Assembly (NCBI GenBank): GCA_964485695.1
Contig: CAZAKZ010000005.1
Span: 23,681-87,680 of the forward strand
From: CAZAKZ01 sp964485695
GTDB taxonomy: Bacteria > Planctomycetota > JAFGQW01
Direction: 5' to 3'
DNA length: 64,000 bases
Shown: in pieces, positions 8,636 to 17,622 of the stretch
Position numbering within the stretch: the first letter of the stretch is position 1
Layout: each line of letters opens with the position of its first letter
Program-made: the position numbers and the translations under genes
Notes under the pieces: model-generated
The model's database searches: none
What the model was told of the DNA's origin: nothing
The model's input: the letters and a program-made list of their open reading frames with translations, nothing else

Positions 8636-9750
8636 GACGTTCTCTCCCTGGCTGCCGGCCACAGCACCCGGATGACCGCCCCCGTGCCCGGACCCGCACT
8701 GTGTGCACTCACCTTGCCCCGCGCGAGTTCCACCAGACGCTGCACGATATAGAGGCCCAAGCCCGATCCCCGGGTCGCGCGCCGCATCTCCTCGCCGGGC
8801 CGGTAGAACTTCTGGAAGATCTTCCGCCCCTCCTCCGGGGGAAAACCCATCCCGTCATCGGCCACCTCGATCTCCACGAATTTCTGCGCCCCGGTGGCGG
8901 TCACCTTCACGGTGCCCCCGCCCTGCACCGCCGTGGCCTTGATGGCATTGTCGATGAGGTTTCTGAGCACCGATCGCAGCGCCGTGGCATCGGCTTCCAA
9001 GTCCAGACGGTCCGGGACTTCCATCTGCAGAGACACGGCTTCCTTCTCTGCCTGGTCGCGCAGGGAATCCACCGTGGACTGCACGGCTTCTTGCAGGCAG
9101 ACCCGCTCCGCCACGAACGCCGCCCGGCCTTCCTCCAGACGCGTGGTGTCCAGGATGTTCGAGACCATGGCGTCGAGCCGGTCCAGGTCCACGATCATGC
9201 GCTCCACGATGCGACCTCGCGCCTCCGGCTCCGGGTCGCGTAGGCCCAGGGTCTCCGCCGAGAGCTTCAGGCTCGCCAGCGGACTCTTGAACTCGTGTGA
9301 GACCGCGGCCAGAAAATTCTGCTGCCGGCGCCGGAGCATGACGTCCTGACGGATCGCCCGGTAGAGCACCACCATGCCCGCGGCCAGGACCATGAGAAAG
9401 AACACGCCTTCCAGGCTGATGCGGTCGATACGACGGCTCCGCTCCGCTTCCATGACCGCCATTGATTCGTTCTCGAGATGGACCTTCGGCGGCCGGCCGG
9501 TGATGGATACGTGAGCAGTGAGTTCCAGCACCTTCTCCCGGGCCACGCCCGCATCGAGGAGTGTTTCGGCCGCCCGGACCTCGCCCTCGAGAAATCGCCC
9601 GATCCGGGTCTGCATCTCGTTGGTGTAGGCAACCTGGTCCAGGATCCACCGGGCGACCTGGGCAAAGGAGATCACCAGGAGGATCAGAAATCCGATCTGG
9701 AGGACCCGGGGGGTCCGGCCCTCACCGCGCCTGCTACTCCGCCTGGCCAC
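8632..9750 (-). CDS. Membrane sensor histidine kinase
   Basis: A 372-residue histidine kinase with two membrane segments (about 15-37 and 111-133) enclosing a small periplasmic domain of about 70 residues that resembles no sensor I recognise. H-box AVSHEFKSPLASL has the phosphorylated His152. It is followed by N-box NLIDNAIKA, G1 DDGMGF, and an F/G2 region with KFYRPGEE and GSGLGLYIV. The GTG start at 9750 lies within the last 17 bases of hemL, in another frame, preceded by AGGA. The next gene is its cognate response regulator, overlapping by four bases. The arrangement implies co-expression with tetrapyrrole synthesis. Confidence 0.85.
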   Translation of the reverse strand: MARRSSRRGEGRTPRVLQIGFLILLVISFAQVARWILDQVAYTNEMQTRIGRFLEGEVRAAETLLDAGVAREKVLELTAHVSITGRPPKVHLENESMAVMEAERSRRIDRISLEGVFFLMVLAAGMVVLYRAIRQDVMLRRRQQNFLAAVSHEFKSPLASLKLSAETLGLRDPEPEARGRIVERMIVDLDRLDAMVSNILDTTRLEEGRAAFVAERVCLQEAVQSTVDSLRDQAEKEAVSLQMEVPDRLDLEADATALRSVLRNLIDNAIKATAVQGGGTVKVTATGAQKFVEIEVADDGMGFPPEEGRKIFQKFYRPGEEMRRATRGSGLGLYIVQRLVELARGKVSAHSAGPGTGAVIRVLWPAARERTS

Positions 9751-11044
9751 GACATTCCTCTCCGGACTGGACCGCGGCAAGGGCGGCCCCCAGTCGCTCG
9801 ATGTGTTCCCTGCGATGGGCGAGGGACAGGAATCCCACCTCGTAGGCCGAGGGGGCGAGGGCCACACCGCGCCTGAGCAGGCCGTGAAACACGCCTCGGT
9901 ACCGGTCCGCGGCCGCTGCATCCACGGCCTCGGCCGATCGCGGAGGGTCCCCGGGCTGGAGGGATATCCAGAAGATCGAACCCAGGCGCACGAGGCGGGC
10001 GGGCAGCGGCGCCCGGGCGAGGACCGGGGTCAAGATCTCCTCGAGGACGCCTCCCAGGGCCTCGAGGCGGGACCAGCCGTCATCCTCCACGAGGATCCTC
10101 AGGGTGGCGAGGCCCGCGGCCATGGCCACGGGATTGCCGGAGAGGGTGCCCGCCTGGTAGACCCCGCCCTCGGGGGCCAGGTGCTTCAGGGTGTTCCGCG
10201 GCCCGCCAAAGGCTCCCACGGGCATGCCGCCCCCGATGACCTTGCCGAAGGTGGCCAGATCCGGGGTGATGCCGAAGCGTTCGGCCGCGCCGCCGCGCCC
10301 CAGACGGAATCCTGTGATGACCTCGTCGAAGATGAGCAGGGCACCGTGGCTTTCCGTCTCGGTCCGCAGGGTCTCGATGAACTCCCTTCGCTGCACCAGC
10401 AGACCGTTGTTGGCGGGCACCGGCTCCACCATGACCGCGGCGATGTCCTTCCCCCGGGTCTTAAACAGGTCCCGGACCCGATCCTCATCGTCGAGGGGAA
10501 GCACCCTTGTGCGCTCGGCAAAGGCCCGGGGCACGCCCGCGGAGGAGGGGCGGCCGAAGGTGGCCCCACCCGAACCGGCCGCCACCAGAAGGGGGTCTGC
10601 GTGGCCGTGGTAACAGCCGGAGAACTTCACGATGAGGTCCCGGCCGGTCACCCCGCGCGCCAGGCGCATGGCGCTCATGGTGGCCTCGGTGCCCGAGGAG
10701 ACGAACCGGACCTGGTCCAGACCGGGATACGACGCCACCACCGCCTCCGCGAGGTTCACCTCGTCCGGTGTGGGGGCTCCGTAGGTGAGGCCCCGGGCCA
10801 CGGCGGCCTGGACCGCCTCCACCACGGCGGGGTGGGCGTGGCCGAGGATGAGCGGTCCCCAGGAACCCAGAAAATCGACGTACCGCCGCCCGTCCACGTC
10901 CTCCACCTCCGCACCCTCCCCGCGGCGAATCACTCGTGGGGTTCCGCCCACGGCGCCGTAGGCCCGGACCGGAGAGCTCACTCCGCCGGGAAGCACCCGG
11001 AGCGCCCGCTGAAACATCGCCTTAGATTTCGGGCCGGAGTTCAC
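9734..11044 (-). CDS. hemL: Glutamate-1-semialdehyde 2,1-aminomutase
   Basis: A 436-residue PLP enzyme that turns glutamate-1-semialdehyde into 5-aminolevulinate, the last step of the C5 route opened by HemA. It has the N-terminal motif LPGGVSSPVRAYG, SSGTEATMSAMRLAR, LIFDEVITGFR and the PLP lysine K268 in TFGKVIGGGMPVGAFGG. The GTG start at 11044 overlaps the hemB stop (GTGA). A longer open frame upstream lies inside hemB and is rejected. Length is normal. The 3' end overlaps the kinase start by 17 bases. Confidence 0.95.
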   Translation of the reverse strand: MNSGPKSKAMFQRALRVLPGGVSSPVRAYGAVGGTPRVIRRGEGAEVEDVDGRRYVDFLGSWGPLILGHAHPAVVEAVQAAVARGLTYGAPTPDEVNLAEAVVASYPGLDQVRFVSSGTEATMSAMRLARGVTGRDLIVKFSGCYHGHADPLLVAAGSGGATFGRPSSAGVPRAFAERTRVLPLDDEDRVRDLFKTRGKDIAAVMVEPVPANNGLLVQRREFIETLRTETESHGALLIFDEVITGFRLGRGGAAERFGITPDLATFGKVIGGGMPVGAFGGPRNTLKHLAPEGGVYQAGTLSGNPVAMAAGLATLRILVEDDGWSRLEALGGVLEEILTPVLARAPLPARLVRLGSIFWISLQPGDPPRSAEAVDAAAADRYRGVFHGLLRRGVALAPSAYEVGFLSLAHRREHIERLGAALAAVQSGEECRGQAE

Positions 11045-12042
11045 AACCACTTCCCCTGGAGGGCGTCGCGGGCGTGATAGGTCAAAATGATGTCCGCGCC
11101 GGCACGCCGGATGGCAAAGAGGTTTTCCCGCACCACGCGGGCCTCGTCGAGCCAGCCCCGCTCTGCCGCGGCCTTCACGGCCGAGTACTCCCCCGACACG
11201 TTGTAGGCCGCCAGGGGAAGGCTCGTCGCGTCCCGCACCCGGCGGATCACGTCGAGGTAGGCCAGGGCCGGTTTCACCATGACCATGTCCGCCCCCTCGG
11301 CCTCGTCCAGGAGCGACTCCCGGACGCCTTCCTCGGCGTTCCGGACGTCCATCTGGTAGCCCTGTCGGTCCCCCTTTCCCGGCGCCGAGTCCGCAGCGTC
11401 GCGAAAGGGTCCGTAATAGGCCGAGGCGTACTTCGCGGAATAGGAGAGGATGCCCGTGTGGAGGAGTCCGGCGCTGTCGAGGGCGTCCCGGATGGCTCCC
11501 ACGCGGCCGTCCATCATGTCCGAGGGGGCCAACAGGTCGGCTCCGGCCTCGGCGTGAGCCAGGGCCATACGGGCCAGCAGATCCAGGGTCGGATCGTTGT
11601 CCACGCCGCGGTCGGTCACCACGCCGCAGTGGCCGTGGTCGGTGTAGGCGCAGAGGCACACGTCCGTGATGACCACCAGGTCCTCGCCGAACGCCTTCTT
11701 CAGACCCCGCACGGCATGGGGCACGGCGCCTACCGGATCCCAGGCGTAGCTTCCCTCGGCGTCCTTGGTTCCCCCGGGAGGCAGACCGAAGAGCAACACC
11801 GCCTGGATTCCGAGTTCCAGGTCCGAGCCCACTTGATCGAGGAGATCCTTGTGGCCCATGCGGTCGATGCCGGGCATGGACGCAATGGGGTCCCGACCTT
11901 CGGCCTTGGGCAGCACGAAATGCGGCATGACCAGGCGATCGGCCGGGACTTCGGTCTCGGCCACCAGGGTCCGCAGAGCGGCCGTGGTTCGCAACCGGCG
12001 CGGGCGAATCCTCCCCGGACCGCTGTCGAATTGATCCATCAT
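11041..12042 (-). CDS. hemB: Delta-aminolevulinic acid dehydratase (porphobilinogen synthase)
   Basis: A 333-residue enzyme that condenses two 5-aminolevulinates to porphobilinogen. The two Schiff-base lysines are K204 (YSAKYASAYYGPFR) and K257 (MVMVKPALAYLD). C129, C131 and C139 form the zinc-binding triad, so this is a zinc-type rather than a magnesium-only enzyme. The start is the first of two consecutive ATGs (12042), six bases after GGAGGTG at 12049-12055. hemC ends 22 bp upstream. Confidence 0.95.
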   Translation of the reverse strand: MMDQFDSGPGRIRPRRLRTTAALRTLVAETEVPADRLVMPHFVLPKAEGRDPIASMPGIDRMGHKDLLDQVGSDLELGIQAVLLFGLPPGGTKDAEGSYAWDPVGAVPHAVRGLKKAFGEDLVVITDVCLCAYTDHGHCGVVTDRGVDNDPTLDLLARMALAHAEAGADLLAPSDMMDGRVGAIRDALDSAGLLHTGILSYSAKYASAYYGPFRDAADSAPGKGDRQGYQMDVRNAEEGVRESLLDEAEGADMVMVKPALAYLDVIRRVRDATSLPLAAYNVSGEYSAVKAAAERGWLDEARVVRENLFAIRRAGADIILTYHARDALQGKWL

Positions 12043-12064
12043 GAAACTCACCTCCGGATAAAAC

Positions 12065-12994
12065 TCAGGACCCGCCTCCTCCCCGGAGCCGGGTCCAGAT
12101 ATCATTCACCAGGGCATCGGAATCCCGGCCGCGCCCCGCGGCACGCACCAGAATCCCGTCCTTTTCCAGAACTGCTGTCATCTCCATCTCCTCCGGGCCG
12201 GCCGAACAGCACCACGCACCGAAGGGAACCTGGCATCCACCTTCCACCCGCTTGAGCAGCGCCCGCTCGACCCGGACACATCGGTGGGCCTCCGGATCAT
12301 CGAGTTCCCGGACCACGGCCCCCATGTCGTCCCGGTCTCTGCGGACCTGCAGCGCCAGGGCGCCCTGGGTGGCCGCGGGCACGAAGGTGGTCGGATCCAG
12401 GTTCGTCTCCACCAGGCCGCTGCGTCCGAGGGGCGGACAGCGCCCCTCGTCCGCTGCCTGATCGAGGCGGACCAGTCCCGCAGAGGCCAGCACCACGGCG
12501 TCGAACCGCCCCTCCCGGAGGCGCTGGATCCGGGTCGGAAGATTCCCCCGGAGGAGCGCGATCTCCAGGTCGGGACGTAGATGGGTGAGGAGCGATTGTC
12601 TTCGCGCCGAGGCTGTGCCCACCCGGGCTCCCGGCCGGAGCTGGATCCCGGACGCATCCGGATCCGCCGCCTCCGGCCTCGCCACGAGGCGATCGGTCGG
12701 ATCCAGGCGCCCGGGCACCGCCGCCACGACCAGGTCGTCGGGACCGGTGCCGGGCAGATCCTTGTACGAGTGGACTGCAACGTCGATGCGCCCCTCCACC
12801 AGAGCGATCTCGATGTCACGGACAAAGACACCGGGTGCACCGATGCGGGAGAACGGCCGGTCCGCGTGGCGGTCCCCGGCCGTCCGGATCTCCACTATCT
12901 CCGGCGCGTGCCCCCGGTTTGCGAGATCGCGGGCCACGCTCTCCGCCTGAACCCGCGCCAGGCGGGAGCCGCGCGTCCCGATCCGGATCTTCAC
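12065..12994 (-). CDS. hemC: Hydroxymethylbilane synthase (porphobilinogen deaminase)
   Basis: A 309-residue enzyme that polymerises four porphobilinogens into hydroxymethylbilane. It has the N-terminal IGTRGSRLARVQ, the active-site HSYKDLPG with catalytic Asp79, ASARRQSLL for the substrate carboxylates, and C254 (EGGCQVPFG), which binds the dipyrromethane cofactor. The ATG overlaps the hemA stop by four bases, so translation is coupled. No hemD or hemE is visible in the window. Confidence 0.95.
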   Translation of the reverse strand: MKIRIGTRGSRLARVQAESVARDLANRGHAPEIVEIRTAGDRHADRPFSRIGAPGVFVRDIEIALVEGRIDVAVHSYKDLPGTGPDDLVVAAVPGRLDPTDRLVARPEAADPDASGIQLRPGARVGTASARRQSLLTHLRPDLEIALLRGNLPTRIQRLREGRFDAVVLASAGLVRLDQAADEGRCPPLGRSGLVETNLDPTTFVPAATQGALALQVRRDRDDMGAVVRELDDPEAHRCVRVERALLKRVEGGCQVPFGAWCCSAGPEEMEMTAVLEKDGILVRAAGRGRDSDALVNDIWTRLRGGGGS

Positions 12995-14334
12995 GACAGG
13001 CCCTCCCCGTCGCCGGGCTCCGGAAGGCCCTCGAACCGTTCGGCCGCCTCCAGGAGTTCCCGGGCCAGGTCCTCGTCCAGGCCATCGAGAAATGCCTTTA
13101 CCCCCTCCGCACCGACTTCGAAGGCCACCCCCCGCAGGCCGAGGGTCGGTATGCGGGCAAAGCGTCCGGCCAGGTTCTCGGCCCAGCGACGGAGGGTTTC
13201 GGGCTTCAATTCGCCCGTCCTCTTCACGCCCTTGCGGAGCAGCCGCTCCACCCCTTCCTCGGCCGCGTGACGGAAGTGTCTGTGGAGGGCGGCCAGGAGG
13301 GGTGCGAGAACCCGGTCCGCCAGGCGCCGTCGCAGGCCGACCAGGGCCTCGTCCACCAGGGCCCGGGCATCAGCCATCTCCACGAGGCGGTGGTTCCGGT
13401 TGGCCTCGGCCTCGGCGGTCACCTCTTCCATGCCCACTCGCTCGAGGCCCGCAGCCCGGGCGTCCTCGGGAAGGACGTCGGGCGGGATGGCCATGTCCAC
13501 CAGGAGAGGAGGCTCGCCCGAGGGGCTCACGGCGCGCAGGCACTCCAGGCCGGAACGGGGAATCACCGGCTCCGAGGACCCGGTGGAGAGGACCACGGCT
13601 TCCACGGCATCGGGGTGCCTGCGAAAGTGCTTGAGGGACCGGGCCGTGGCGCCCAGCTTCTCGGCCAGGGCCCGGGCCGTGTCAAAGGTGCGGTTGACGA
13701 TGAAAATCGGCACGGATTCCTCGGCCAGGGCCCGGGCGCAGCGCACGGTCATGGGGGAGACACCCACCAGGGCCACGGGCCCCGGGGTGCGCTTCAGCCG
13801 CGCCCGCACCCGGTCCAGGGCGATCTCGGCCAGGCTGATCCGGCCCGTGCCCAGACCCGTGGCGCGGTGCACCCGGGCCGCGATGCGGAGCACCTCCTCC
13901 AGCACCAGCTCCAGCTTGGGGCCGGTGAGGCCGAGGCTGTGAGAGAGCTCGTACGCCTCCCGCACCTGCCCCAGCACTTCGGTCTCCCCGATGCGGGCGG
14001 AATCGAGGCCCGAGGCCACCAGGGCCAGATGCTCGGCGGCTCCCTCCCCCATCCAGGCGTGGAAGGTGCGCTCGGGCTCCCCGGGCCGGGCGGGCCGGCC
14101 GGTGAAGGCGGAGAAGAGCCGCGGACGGTATGCGGCCACGGGCGTGTCCTGGTCCGTGACCAGGGCCACCTCCACCCGGTTGCAGGTGGCGAGGTAGAGG
14201 AACTCCTGGACGCCGATCTCCCGGGCAATTTCCGGGAGGCGTTTCAAGCGCGCTTCCACGGGCACCGTGAACCGGGCCAGGGACTCGGGATTGACGCGGC
14301 GCCAGGAGATACCGATTACTCCGATGCTGTCCAT
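12991..14334 (-). CDS. hemA: Glutamyl-tRNA reductase
   Basis: A 447-residue enzyme that reduces glutamyl-tRNA to glutamate-1-semialdehyde with NADPH, committing the cell to C5-pathway tetrapyrrole synthesis. The start MDSIGVIGISWRRVN matches the family; an in-frame extension to 14556 does not. The catalytic cysteine is C51 in LATCNRVEV. The NADPH domain follows (VALVGVSPMTVRCARAL), then a helical dimerisation domain at the C-terminus. It is the first gene of hemA-C-B-L-kinase-regulator. The 249 bp upstream contain only a short palindrome at 14508-14525 and presumably the operon promoter. Confidence 0.93.
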   Translation of the reverse strand: MDSIGVIGISWRRVNPESLARFTVPVEARLKRLPEIAREIGVQEFLYLATCNRVEVALVTDQDTPVAAYRPRLFSAFTGRPARPGEPERTFHAWMGEGAAEHLALVASGLDSARIGETEVLGQVREAYELSHSLGLTGPKLELVLEEVLRIAARVHRATGLGTGRISLAEIALDRVRARLKRTPGPVALVGVSPMTVRCARALAEESVPIFIVNRTFDTARALAEKLGATARSLKHFRRHPDAVEAVVLSTGSSEPVIPRSGLECLRAVSPSGEPPLLVDMAIPPDVLPEDARAAGLERVGMEEVTAEAEANRNHRLVEMADARALVDEALVGLRRRLADRVLAPLLAALHRHFRHAAEEGVERLLRKGVKRTGELKPETLRRWAENLAGRFARIPTLGLRGVAFEVGAEGVKAFLDGLDEDLARELLEAAERFEGLPEPGDGEGLS

Positions 14335-14583
14335 TTCGCTTGAAATCCTACTATCAATCCGGAAGGTGCCAAAGGAAAGAGTGGCGGTGGAGTTCAAAAA
14401 GGACCGGAAGGGTGGGAATGATCCTCTGCTTCGTGGGGGGCAGTCTCGGGAAAGCAATCGGCCAAGCTGAAAGACCCATTCTGCTCCAATATTGGGGCGT
14501 TCAGGCTCTTTCAAGACCTTGAAAGCTTCCGGATGCCCAAGGAATCGAGCATTCACCCCCTTTCAGTTTCCGCAACGCGGGCC

Positions 14584-16311
14584 CTACTGGACGAACGACA
14601 GCGCCATGGGATTGCTTGCATGCGCAAATCCACCGCCTGAAAGCACCGCGAAGGCGTGGTCCAGGCGAAGGCCGACGAGGGAGAGCGGCAAGCCGGCCGG
14701 GAGCACGAACCGTACCGTGGCGCGACCCGAGCTGTCGAGGCGCCCAGCCGAGGCCGTGAGCGGCGGCGTGTTGGGGTGGAGTACGGTGAGGAAGAAATAG
14801 GCATCGGGGTTGAGCGCCACGGTCCACCGGCCTGCAGGTACCCCGGGCCGCACGCCGGAGAGGGAACCGGCCAGGGCGTAGGGTTGACCCGCCTGAGCCG
14901 TTCCTGCATCCAGGCTGAGCGTTTGCGTGCCGCCGGTGCCCACGGACAGGGTTGCGCGGTCCGCTGTAAGGCTGGGCAGGGCGTCGATGGCCCCGGCGTC
15001 CACGGGCGGCACCCGCACGGTGCCTGACAGGTCCCGGGCCACGCGCCAGGCCGGGGCTCCGCGACTGCGGAGGGCGCTGTCCAGGGTCGGCGTTGCGTCG
15101 CGCCGGGAAGCGTCCCAGGTGAGATCCACGAAATCCGCCAGGCCGACGCCCTTTGCCCAGCCGCTGTTTGCCCCGACCACGGCGCCGACCACCACGTTGC
15201 CGGCAAGGGTCACGCCGGTGGATCCGTTGGGGAACCGGATGGATTCGCGCCTCTGGCTGTAGACGACGTTGTTCGCGAACACCATGCCCGCGCGGTTGTT
15301 CCAGCTCGAGAGGTTCGCGCCCCGGCCGGGGGTCACGATGGTGTTGTGCACCACCACCAGGCGGGTCGAGGTGGCCTGGTGGTCGTGGCTCTGGAACCCT
15401 GCGCCGGCCGCGTTCAGGATCAGGTTGTTCAAGACCAGCGCCTCGCCCTGTACTTGCACGGTGTTGTCGAGACAGTTCCAGCACACGTTGCCCTCGACCA
15501 CGTTCTCGCCATTTCCGCCGGTGCCGTAGACGAGGATACAGGGATACCGGGTGTCGTGGACGATGTTTTGCGCGATCCAGTTATGGTGCGAGCCCTGCTT
15601 CACCTCGATGCCGTCGCCCTGCTTTGAAACGCTGGTCTGCGACACATGGTTCAATGCCACGATGGAGTGGCTCATGGCCACCTTGCCGTAATTCGCCCCG
15701 AGGTACATGCCCTCGCCCGTGTCCCATGACTTGCCGGGCCGCTCGATGATGTTGCGGGTCAGGTAGAGTTGGCGCGTGTTCCTGGAGTTCGCGGCGATGC
15801 CCACGCCGTCCCCGTCGTGAAGGTGGCACTGATCGATCCAGACGTTCTCGCAGTCGTAGAGCTTGATCAGGTCGTCGCCGCCGGTGATCTCGAGGCCGAG
15901 GAAGCACAGGTAGCGCGCCTTCCCGGCCTCGCCGACGTTCATGGCGTTCTGGCGGTTGTCGGGGCGCGTGAGGATTGGGGGATTCTTCGGGTCCGCGCAG
16001 GCGATCCAGATCGGCGTTGCCGGAGTGCCCTCGAGCGACACGTCGAACTTCGCGGTCAGGGTGTAGAGGCCGGCACCGATGCTCAGGCGATCGCCCGGCT
16101 GTAGCACCTTGACGGCCGCGGCCAGGGCCGTCCCGTTCTGCTGCGAGGTCTTCTGGGGATCGTACGTCAAGGGTATCGTCCGCCGGGGGGTGAGGCTCCC
16201 CCACGTCGGGAAATAGGACTGCGGCAGCCAGGCCGGGGCGGACACCTGGGCGGGGACGCAGGGAACCGTGGCCGCGGCCAGAAACAGCAGGACGGCAAGG
16301 AACCTGCGCAT
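14584..16311 (-). CDS. Secreted right-handed beta-helix protein
   Basis: A 575-residue protein with an N-terminal signal peptide (MRRFLAVLLFLAAATVPCVPA). Residues about 60-380 carry many short turns with N-x-I/V-x-x-N patterns such as LTRNII, IAQNIVHDT, VEGNVCWN and LVLNNLIL, as in parallel beta-helix proteins of the pectate-lyase/NosD kind. No lyase catalytic set can be assigned. The last 130 residues form a beta-rich module with GTGGTQTLSLDAG and PNTPPLTAS segments. I recall this module from many secreted proteins of Planctomycetota, where it may act as a sorting or anchoring domain. Probable carbohydrate binding or cleavage outside the cytoplasm. The neighbouring broken lipoprotein gene is 32 bp upstream on the same strand. 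Confidence 0.7.
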   Translation of the reverse strand: MRRFLAVLLFLAAATVPCVPAQVSAPAWLPQSYFPTWGSLTPRRTIPLTYDPQKTSQQNGTALAAAVKVLQPGDRLSIGAGLYTLTAKFDVSLEGTPATPIWIACADPKNPPILTRPDNRQNAMNVGEAGKARYLCFLGLEITGGDDLIKLYDCENVWIDQCHLHDGDGVGIAANSRNTRQLYLTRNIIERPGKSWDTGEGMYLGANYGKVAMSHSIVALNHVSQTSVSKQGDGIEVKQGSHHNWIAQNIVHDTRYPCILVYGTGGNGENVVEGNVCWNCLDNTVQVQGEALVLNNLILNAAGAGFQSHDHQATSTRLVVVHNTIVTPGRGANLSSWNNRAGMVFANNVVYSQRRESIRFPNGSTGVTLAGNVVVGAVVGANSGWAKGVGLADFVDLTWDASRRDATPTLDSALRSRGAPAWRVARDLSGTVRVPPVDAGAIDALPSLTADRATLSVGTGGTQTLSLDAGTAQAGQPYALAGSLSGVRPGVPAGRWTVALNPDAYFFLTVLHPNTPPLTASAGRLDSSGRATVRFVLPAGLPLSLVGLRLDHAFAVLSGGGFAHASNPMALSFVQ

Positions 16312-16343
16312 GCGACTTCCTTCCCCGCTCAGGACGGTTCAGA

Positions 16344-17396
16344 CTATTTCCGTCTCTCGACACTCTTGCCCAGGGCGGAAACCACGACCTCCATGCGCCA
16401 GATGTCCCAGTTGAATCCCCGGTTCGAAAGGAAATAGACGTACCGTCCGTCCGGGTCGCATATGGGCAGGAGGTCCGTGGACCCGTTGGTGGTGAGCTGG
16501 GTCGAATTCGAGCCGTCCGCGTTCATCATCCAGATGTCGAAGTTCCTCACCCCGTTGGAATCCTTGCCTTCATCCGAAGCGTAGAGGATCCTCCGGCCGT
16601 CCGGAGTCCAGGAAGGATAGGTATGGTTGTGCTTCACGCTGGTGGTGAGCTGGGTCTGATTGGTCCCGTCGCAGTTCATGACTCAGATCTTTTTCTTTTT
16701 CGTCTTCGGATCCACGAAGGAGTAGAGGAGGCGATTCCCGTCCGGTGAGATTCTCGGCCTCCGCCCCTCCCGGAGCTGGGTCGGGAGATTCCCCTCGGCC
16801 CCGATCTTCCAGATCTGATCCCATACGGCGTTGGTCGGTTTCGAGGTGAAGTAGACCTCCCTGCCCGAAGGCTCCGCACAGGGCCACCGATCCATGGAGC
16901 CGCTGCCGGTCACGCGCGTGATGCCGCCCGCGCCCGAGGCATTGACCCGCCAGATGCAGTGCTGGTTCGAGCTCCGGTTACTGGCAAAATAGATGCAGCC
17001 CCCCGCACGGTCATAACTCGGTTCGATATCCATGTACCGCCCCGCCGTCAGCTTGGTGACGCTGGCGCCCCCGGCGGCCGGCACCCGCCAGAGGTTGTAG
17101 CAGGTGGGATAGGAATCCGTCTCGTAGGCTGAAAAGACCAGCCACTTGCCGTCCGGGGACACGGTGAACGCACCCGGCTCCCGGACGTCCTTGAGGTTTG
17201 TCATCCGGGTCACGGACTTGACGTTGGGGGAACGTTCAATCACCTCGTGGAAGGCGATGAACTCCTTCTTCTCCAGGCCGGCCGCCTTGCCAATATCACT
17301 CTCGACATCCACGACCTGGTGCAGGACCACGGTCCGGTAATGCCCTGAACAGCCCTGCAGTACCAGGGAAAAGAACAGACCTCCCAAACACAGCAT
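16344..17396 (-). pseudogene. TolB-like PD40 beta-propeller lipoprotein, interrupted by in-frame TGA
   Basis: One continuous frame of about 350 codons broken by a single TGA at 16683-16685. The upstream part (237 residues) starts with a lipoprotein signal (lipobox LQGC) and has repeats of the TolB/PD40 type such as SPDGKWLVFSAYE. The downstream part continues with WTPDGRRILYASDEG and DPDGRYVYFLSNRG. The break falls in KKKKI-stop-VMNCDGTNQTQLT, where the repeat consensus (I/LW-x-MN-x-DG-x-N, seen again as IWMMNADGSNSTQLT later in this gene) calls for Trp. TGG to TGA is a one-base change, so this is either a recent nonsense mutation, a sequencing error or readthrough. Function of the intact form: periplasmic propeller, ligand unknown. 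Confidence 0.75.
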
Positions 17397-17473
17397 GCGT
17401 GTCTCAGCGTTCCTCCAGACTTGAAATCGTTTTGTATCGAAGTACCCGAGTGTCCTGACTTTCCGAGCAAACC

Positions 17474-17479
17474 ATTATA
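17474..17479 (-). promoter_or_regulatory. Candidate -10 element for the TolB-like gene
   Basis: TATAAT on the minus strand, about 80 bp upstream of the lipoprotein start. The -35 at 17 bp spacing (TAACCG) is poor, so this is a weak prediction in the 226-bp divergent region before the acetyl-CoA hydrolase fusion. Confidence 0.3.
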
Positions 17480-17622
17480 ACAAACAGAATACATGGCGGT
17501 TACAGCAATATCCAATCCTCGAGCAGGGAACCGCGTGCGGTTTGGCCAATCCACGCCCGAGGAGGTATGATTGGTCCCACCCCAAGAAACGCGACCCGGA
17601 TGACCCTCAAGAAGGCGTTGCC

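Noticed and set aside
11045..11659. An N-terminal extension of hemL
   Set aside because: It lies within hemB in another frame and is not family-like; the GTG at 11044 gives the normal HemL length.
14335..14556. An N-terminal extension of hemA
   Set aside because: The family start MDSIGVIGIS is at 14334, and the extra 74 residues show no similarity.
16344..17396. Reassignment of TGA to tryptophan in this genome
   Set aside because: TGA is used as a normal stop in hemB and several other genes here, and TGG is frequent. A point mutation or an error is simpler.
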